Shown here piece by piece: positions 6,718 to 11,408 of a stretch of 11,408 bases of DNA. The notes under the pieces are model-generated. The model did not search any database, was not told the DNA's origin, and saw nothing but the letters and a program-made list of their open reading frames with translations. The DNA lies in assembly GCA_013054445.1 (NCBI GenBank), contig JAAMPI010001683.1, positions 1 through 11,408 of the forward strand, read 5' to 3'. Both the position numbers and the translations under genes were made by a program. Source of the DNA: Cudoniella acicularis. Its lineage: Eukaryota; Ascomycota; Leotiomycetes; Helotiales; Helotiaceae. Within the stretch, counting starts at the first letter, position 1. Each line of letters starts with the position of its first letter.

Positions 6718-8441
6718 ATGGCAACTGAGGCGCCGTGGAAGGCTATTGCCCAGCGAAAACAATCTGAAAGGGAAGCTCGAATACCTAAAGCATGGCGGCT
6801 CTCCTCTCTACCCCCTGCGAACAACCTTGATGCCCGCACAATCCCTCGAACGTGCGGCCTTCTAAGCTCCAAAGAGCTCGAAATCACCGAAAGATACGAT
6901 GCCACAGACCTTTCTGAAGCGATTCGATCTGGAAATCTCACTGCAGAAGAGGTTACAATCGCGTTCTGCAAACGAGCCGCGATTGCGCAACAAGTTTGCA
7001 ATTGTCTCACCGAAATATTCTTCGACGATGCGATCTCTCGAGCGAAATACTTGGATCAAAGATACAAGGAAACGGGGAAAACACTGGGCCCTTTGCATGG
7101 TGTTCCTGTTTCGCTGAAGGACACGTTCAAGGTGAAGGGATATGATGCTTCAATCGGCATTGGAAGCCTGGCAGACAACCCGGTAAAGGAGAACTCGCTC
7201 CTAGTGGATATATTATTGAAGCAGGGAGCTGTGCTTTATTGCAAGACAAACATCCCACAGACGTTGATGGCTCTAGACTCGGATAATAATCTATTTGGTC
7301 GTGTTTTGAACCCCAGAGACCGACGGCTCACAGCTGGTGGAAGCTCCGGTGGCGAAGGCGCATTGATTGCAATGAGAGGAAGTGTCCTTGGAGTTGGCAC
7401 AGATGTAGGTGGCAGTATCAGAATACCAGCAATGTGCAATGGGCTCTATGGTATTAAGCCAAGCGCCCAGAGGGTACCTTATGTTGGCCAAACGAGTGCA
7501 TCTCGAGAAGGAGCTAGCAAGATTGGGTTGCCAGCAAGTGCTGGGCCTATTTGTTCAAGTTTGAGGGATTGTGAACTGTTCTTGCGAGCCATCTCAGATT
7601 CCAGGCCTTGGGAGCTGGACCCAAATTTGGCTTATGGCTTATGGAAGGACCAAGGAGAGTTGGAAAAGCGACAATTGTTTGGAGTAATCCGGACAGATGG
7701 AGTTACTTCACCCCTGCCGCCAATCAACACGATTCTGGAAGAGACAGTGCAAGCTTTACGAAGTTCGGGCGTAGAAGTCGTGGAAATTAATTCCCCAGCT
7801 TTCAAAAAATGCCAGTCGCTTGCCAACCGTTTTTTCAATATCGACGGTGGAAACTTCATTCTCGATCTTATAGAGAGGAATGGAGAACCCTTGACCGACT
7901 GGTTAAGCACACGCATACGCAGGGGAGCTCCGATAAAACTCGAGAAGCTATTAGAGATCCACGTTAAGAAAACAGAGATCGAAACAGAAATGTTGAAGAT
8001 CTGGAAGGATCCGAAAAGTGGGAGGAGAATTGATGCGATCATATGCCCTGTGGCGCCTCACCCTGTTCCGCCCATTGATCGGTGGAATGGCGCAAGCTAC
8101 ACGAGCAGTTTTGTCTTACTGGATTACCCCGCTGGGACTTTGCCTGTGCGAGATTTCAAGGAGGCAGATTTGCAAGGCGAGTTGGCGGATAGTGAGCCTC
8201 TAGGAAGTTGGGATAAGGTCAATCGCCAGCTATGTAAGTTCTGCCATCAATGTCCATTTCCGTTCTCATACTGAATTTTAATAGGGGACAAGAAAACAAT
8301 CGATAGAAAAGTCTATCTCAACACCAAGCTCTCAGTCCAAGTGTTGCACCCAGGCAACAGGAAAGGAGGCTGTACCAAGCCATGGCGCTTATTGATGACA
8401 TTTTGCAACGAGATAATCAAGCTAGCAAACCCAACCTATAA
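6718..8441 (+). CDS. Amidase-signature family enzyme (acetamidase-like), with 3' frameshift
   Basis: Amidase-signature hydrolase, cleaving a carboxylic amide to the acid and ammonia; fungal relatives include acetamidases and fatty-acid-amide-hydrolase-like proteins. Substrate is not predictable. The ATG at 6718 (context AAAAAATGG) is preferred over the upstream GTG. Catalytic residues are visible: Lys134 in SLKDTF, cis-Ser209 in TAGGSSGGEGAL, nucleophile Ser233 in GTDVGGSIRIP. Their spacing (75, then 24) matches the family. Exon 1 is 6718-8233 and exon 2 starts at 8285, after an intron with GTAAGT donor and TTTTAATAG acceptor; joining gives NRQLWDKKTIDRKVYLNTKL and onward. In exon 2 the family-like frame is lost after SVQV: as sequenced it reads on to a TAG at 8494-8496 with an unrelated tail. 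From 8346 the neighbouring frame reads APRQQERRLYQAMALIDDIL and stops at 8439-8441, giving about 557 residues. One missing base near 8344 explains this. The catalytic core is unaffected. Confidence 0.88.
8234..8284 (+). other. Intron of the amidase gene (51 bp)
   Basis: Donor GTAAGT after CAGCTAT, a branch-like ATACTGAAT, acceptor TTTTAATAG. It splits a tryptophan codon (T|GG), giving NRQLWDKKTID, the continuity expected for this family. Confidence 0.85.
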
Positions 8442-9388
8442 GGTAGCTTCATCAATCATGATACCACTTTGCTTGCAATCCATTTATCCGCTCTAGATCA
8501 AGCTCAATATGCGCCAGATTTCTCGAATACTTCTAGTCCACACTTAATAATTTTTTATCACAAGCTTCCCCGGAACTTTTTATCACAGCCCCTGTCTTCC
8601 GAGTAGCAGTAAGCCATGTTATGCATTCGGCTTGTGGCGTCAAAATATTTTTTCTCGGGAATCAATGTCCAGCTTCCGCGGCCTGTTCGTTGATAAAATC
8701 TCCCCTCCCTCCGTCCCCTTCCCCCCACTTCCCCGTTATTATTGCAGTGACGGAAATGTCCATTTGACACTTCATCATGCTTCTTTATCAGGTTCCTCTT
8801 GTTGCCAAGTATCTTCGTTCTGTTGTACAGTACATTTTGTTTGCGATGGGATTTAATATCTTGTATCTCGGGCCTCCATCACCTAGCTAGCGTCGTGGAC
8901 GATGGCGCTTGCATTTGACAGAAAACTGTGGCTCAAACGTGCCCCTGGCACCTGACATTAGAGCAGGCAGTCACTCAAAATTATTATTGGTTTTGGACTG
9001 AATGTGGCGCTATGGAATCCGGAGAGTCACACTATGCAGGATGATGAACCTCGTCGAAGACAGCAGTAGTGCTGCTGCACACTGCACAGATTTTTCTGGG
9101 GTCTTTTACAAGATTTTTCTCCACAGAGTCAGGGGTAGCACGAATCTACTACGTGCAATGATCGGCGATAATCTCCTGTCTCACAGCTGCGATCAGATCT
9201 CTTAACACTCCAGAATCTGATAATTTTCTGACCCTGGCCATTTTTTCGGCACTAAGGAGGAGTGCAATACATCGAAACCCACAGTCTCCATTCTCTTTCT
9301 GCATAAAGCTCGAGCTACATTTCCTATCTTGGTGGAGTTGATTGAATCTGTGGAGGTGGAAGCAAACGTGGCTGAGACCTGATGACTG

Positions 9389-9412
9389 GGCTCAAGAGCC
9401 GGCTCTTGAGCC
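9389..9412. repeat. Perfect 24-bp palindrome with overlapping GAGCCGGCTC repeat
   Basis: GGCTCAAGAGCC is followed immediately by its exact reverse complement GGCTCTTGAGCC. The 10-bp GAGCCGGCTC, itself a palindrome, occurs at 9397-9406 and again at 9409-9418, so the site has both dyad and direct-repeat symmetry. Confidence 0.9.
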
Positions 9413-9431
9413 GGCTCGGAAAAAGCCCAAA

Positions 9432-9686
9432 ATGAGGACGGGTGAAGATGACCAATCCGGGAGCGCATCAAGGAAGTTGTTTAAGCTTGGTCCATATAAG
9501 CTCTTGCGACTTCCTGTAGGTCGATCGTTATGTTTCGATGTCGACTCTGGCCGAAACATTTGGGAGGCGTCTCAAATAGGCCCGATGCTTAGGAAGGCGC
9601 GGGGAAAAGCCGTCGAGGCTCGAGAATGTCTCTGCCGAGCTCAGCCGTTAAATTATTGCTTCCAATGGCTTATGAGAAGGAGTTAG
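9432..9686 (+). CDS. Unrecognised ORF (doubtful)
   Basis: The frame is open from 9342 to the TAG ending at 9686; its first ATG is at 9432. The peptide from there (84 residues) starts MRTGEDDQSGSASRKLFKLG and is basic, with Arg/Lys clusters. No domain was recognised. Base composition is higher in GC than the surrounding gap, so this could be a decayed gene or transposon fragment. The opposite strand is also open over 9202-9471, which weakens either as a gene. Confidence 0.2.
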   Translation: MRTGEDDQSGSASRKLFKLGPYKLLRLPVGRSLCFDVDSGRNIWEASQIGPMLRKARGKAVEARECLCRAQPLNYCFQWLMRRS

Positions 9687-9954
9687 TGCAATTCGTGTTC
9701 AGCTTTGCGCAGAGTTACTCAATAGAGCTCAAGGAACTTGATTGTACTTTAGGTCAGTACTTTCCTGCATGGATGGCTCCCTGACATCCTTTCTTTCACG
9801 CGCATAAATTTCGTTATTTTGTGGGTTGTCATTTTGTACATACTCTTCTTGTTTCTTTCCATCTTGGCAACTTATCGTGTAGAGAGACGATTATACAATA
9901 GAGTGTGGGTGTTGTCTCACAAACGACTACGCATCCAGAGTTTCTAACGCCATT

Positions 9955-11408
9955 ATGCTCACCCTCCTTTCCCCAAATTATGTGGCACAAGTAGTCACTC
10001 GATCAGATATGCTGATTGCATCAATTGCGTTTGGATTCACATTTGGGTTCGGTTGGCTTACTGTATCCAAAGCACTGAGGCAGACAGTGCAGGTCTACGA
10101 AAGATATGGTATTGCAAAGCTCAATAGTGCTTATGTTTGGATGATATGGCTTGAGATTCTCGTGTGTTTGATATTTGCTATCATATGTTGGATGCATCTT
10201 TATGGTATCATTCCACCAAGGCAAGACCCACTCAACCCCAAACCATGTTGTTGATTGAGGAAATAAAGCTAACACACAGCTTAGTTTCGCATTCTTCTTC
10301 GTTATTTGTAAGTGCGAATTTGTGTTCGTCTCCCGTCATATGCAATTTGCTTTACTGTGCGAAGAATGTTGATTCTCAAACAAACTTTCTACAGTGACAA
10401 CATGGGCCCTACAAGTTCAATTCCTCCTCCAAATCATCATCAACCGCGTCTCCATCCTATTGACGAACCGACGAAAAGGACGGAACCTCAAGATCGGGGT
10501 CGCTGTCTTTATCACAGCGATCAACATCAGCGTCTACAACATCTGGATCCCAGCGCGTTTACAAATCTCCCCCAGCTACGTGAAACTTAACGATATCTGG
10601 GATCGATGCGAAAAAATAATTTACCTCATCGTTGACGCTTCTCTCAACTACTATTTCATCCGCATTATACAAAAACAACTTGTCAATAGAGGCTTGAGCA
10701 AGTACAAGAAGCTGGTTCGTTTCAACATGTGGATTATTGGGTTTAGTTTGAGTATGGACGTGTTGATTATTTCTATGATGAGTTTAAATAATTCTTTCGT
10801 GTAAATATTTCCCCTCAGCCTCTTCCCTCCCCTGCTTCAATCTGGATATTAATGAGCGAAACAGATACATGCAAATCCACCCCCTCGCCTACATTGTAAA
10901 ACTCAACATCGAAATGTCTATGGCCGAGCTCATCAGCAAAGTCGCAGCCGCTACCCAACCTGCCGGAAATGGGGCCTCGAATTCCAACCCTGCAAACATA
11001 CTCAGTCCTAATTCGAACTCCTTCCCAGACAAGAGCTCACGGAATCGCGATACGGTCATGAATATGGGCAATCACGCGACTGTGACTGGAAACAGTGGTC
11101 TCTACGGGCAAAAGAAGAGTGAGGGGACAATAAATCCCGACGGTGTGCTGGAATGGACACCCTCTGATTCCCCATATTCGACATCAGACATCGAATTAAG
11201 CAATCGTTTTCCTGGGTCAGCACCTGATTCCAATAATGGACTAGGGGTATTTATGCAAAGAGAAGTCACGATTACGGTTGAGAATCTTGGGGGTTCACAG
11301 AGTAGTGCGACGAGCATGGATGATACGATTGGAGGTGGGGATTCAGGGCCTGAGGGGCTGAGGACTGTATTGGAAGAGGACATGCGGCCTTTGAGGGGGG
11401 AAGGTTTG
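9955..11408 (+). CDS. Fungal multi-pass integral membrane protein (3' partial)
   Basis: Four exons: 9955-10220, 10285-10307, 10395-10800 and 10865 to the window edge, all in phase, giving 413 residues with no stop. Hydrophobic segments at about 19-37, 60-82, 89-112, 129-149, 170-186 and 205-226, and a weak one at 236-254, predict 6-7 membrane passes. The loops carry Arg/Lys-rich NRRKGRNLK and an aromatic IWIPARLQ. From about 255 a long hydrophilic Ser/Asn/Asp-rich tail follows, probably cytosolic. The layout fits a group of uncharacterised membrane proteins common in Pezizomycotina, some loosely called receptor-like or PTH11-like; no CFEM domain is present here. Joining the 23-nt exon 2 gives IPP-SFAFFFVI-LTTWALQVQ, a continuous TM3. 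Exon 4 restores FVYMQIHPLAYIVKLNIEMS after a GTAAAT intron. Function and ligand are unknown. Confidence 0.82.
10221..10284 (+). other. GC-AG intron (64 bp)
   Basis: Exon 1 ends CCACCAAG and the intron starts GCAAGA, matching the AG|GCAAG pattern of GC-AG introns. It contains AAGCTAACA (branch site) and ends CTTAG. Only this junction gives IPP followed by SFAFFFVI in frame. Unspliced, the frame reaches a stop at 10252-10254. Confidence 0.75.
10285..10307 (+). other. 23-nt micro-exon
   Basis: This exon encodes only the end of a serine codon, then FAFFFVI and the first base of a leucine codon. It is bounded by CTTAG and GTAAGT. It supplies the first part of the third membrane segment. Confidence 0.7.
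10308..10394 (+). other. Intron 2 of the membrane-protein gene (87 bp)
   Basis: Donor GTAAGT and acceptor TTTCTACAG; phase 1, splitting a leucine codon (T|TG) before TTWALQVQFLLQ. Confidence 0.75.
10801..10864 (+). other. Intron 3 of the membrane-protein gene (64 bp)
   Basis: Donor GTAAAT after TTCGT and acceptor GAAACAG; phase 2, giving SFV-YMQIHPLAYIVKLN. Without splicing the frame ends at TAA (10802-10804). Confidence 0.8.

Larger units (their letters stand above)
8442..9954. other. Intergenic region, no convincing gene
   Basis: After the amidase, no frame resembles a known family. A pyrimidine-rich tract at 8699-8735 (almost only C and T) and a palindrome at 9389-9412 stand out. Overlapping open frames at 9202-9471 (minus) and 9342-9686 (plus) cross the palindrome. 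The last 150 bp before 9955 are pyrimidine-rich with CTTCTTGTTTCTTTCC, a normal fungal promoter texture. Confidence 0.5.

Noticed and set aside
6618..7010. Minus-strand 130-codon frame opposite the amidase start
   Set aside because: It is a shadow of the amidase coding frame.
9202..9471. Minus-strand 89-codon frame through the palindrome
   Set aside because: Its first codon is not ATG, it has no recognised domain, and it competes with an open plus frame; the EPAQEPALEP part only reflects the palindromic DNA.
11102..11383. Minus-strand 93-codon frame at the window end
   Set aside because: It is antisense to the Ser/Asp-rich tail of the membrane protein, which stays open through the same stretch.
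1..11408. Biosynthetic cluster, CRISPR array, provirus or intact transposon
   Set aside because: There are no core biosynthetic enzymes, regular spaced repeats, transposase, integrase or reverse transcriptase motifs in any frame examined.

Overview
The window reads as nuclear DNA of a filamentous ascomycete (Pezizomycotina). The evidence is short introns (49-155 bp) with GT/GC...AG borders and CTAAC/CTGAC-like branch sites, compact multi-exon genes, a small secreted cysteine-rich protein, a fungal-type acetamidase, and a multi-pass membrane protein of a kind I associate with this group. The class is not visible from sequence alone; Leotiomycetes would be a guess. Nothing bacterial or viral was recognised.

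Layout. (1) 1-108, plus strand: probable 3' end of a gene that begins outside the window. (2) 175-3001, minus strand: a five-exon gene of about 862 codons. It encodes a Vps4/katanin-type AAA ATPase whose N-terminal half carries an EF-hand/EH-like segment and a long cysteine-rich, ZZ-like zinc-binding region instead of an MIT domain. (3) 3002-4917: a mostly AT-rich gap with a degenerate tRNA-Lys-like relic and one doubtful small ORF. (4) 4918-5683, plus strand: a three-exon gene for a secreted 14-cysteine protein, with a TATA box upstream and an open frame opposite its last exon. (5) 5684-6717: AT-rich gap with small repeats, leading into the amidase promoter. (6) 6718-8441, plus strand: a two-exon amidase-signature enzyme with an intact Lys-cisSer-Ser triad but an apparent one-base deletion near the end of the coding region. 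(7) 8442-9954: gap with a pyrimidine tract, a perfect 24-bp palindrome and an unrecognised ORF. (8) 9955 to the window end, plus strand: a four-exon gene for a 6-7 TM protein, with a GC-AG first intron and a 23-nt micro-exon; its 3' end lies outside.

The genes look like independent monocistronic units. There is no visible pathway linking ATPase, secreted protein, amidase and membrane protein, no core biosynthetic enzyme and no intact transposon. The most unusual item is the architecture of the AAA ATPase. Exon structures were worked out by hand from splice consensus, reading phase and protein continuity; no search or alignment was run.
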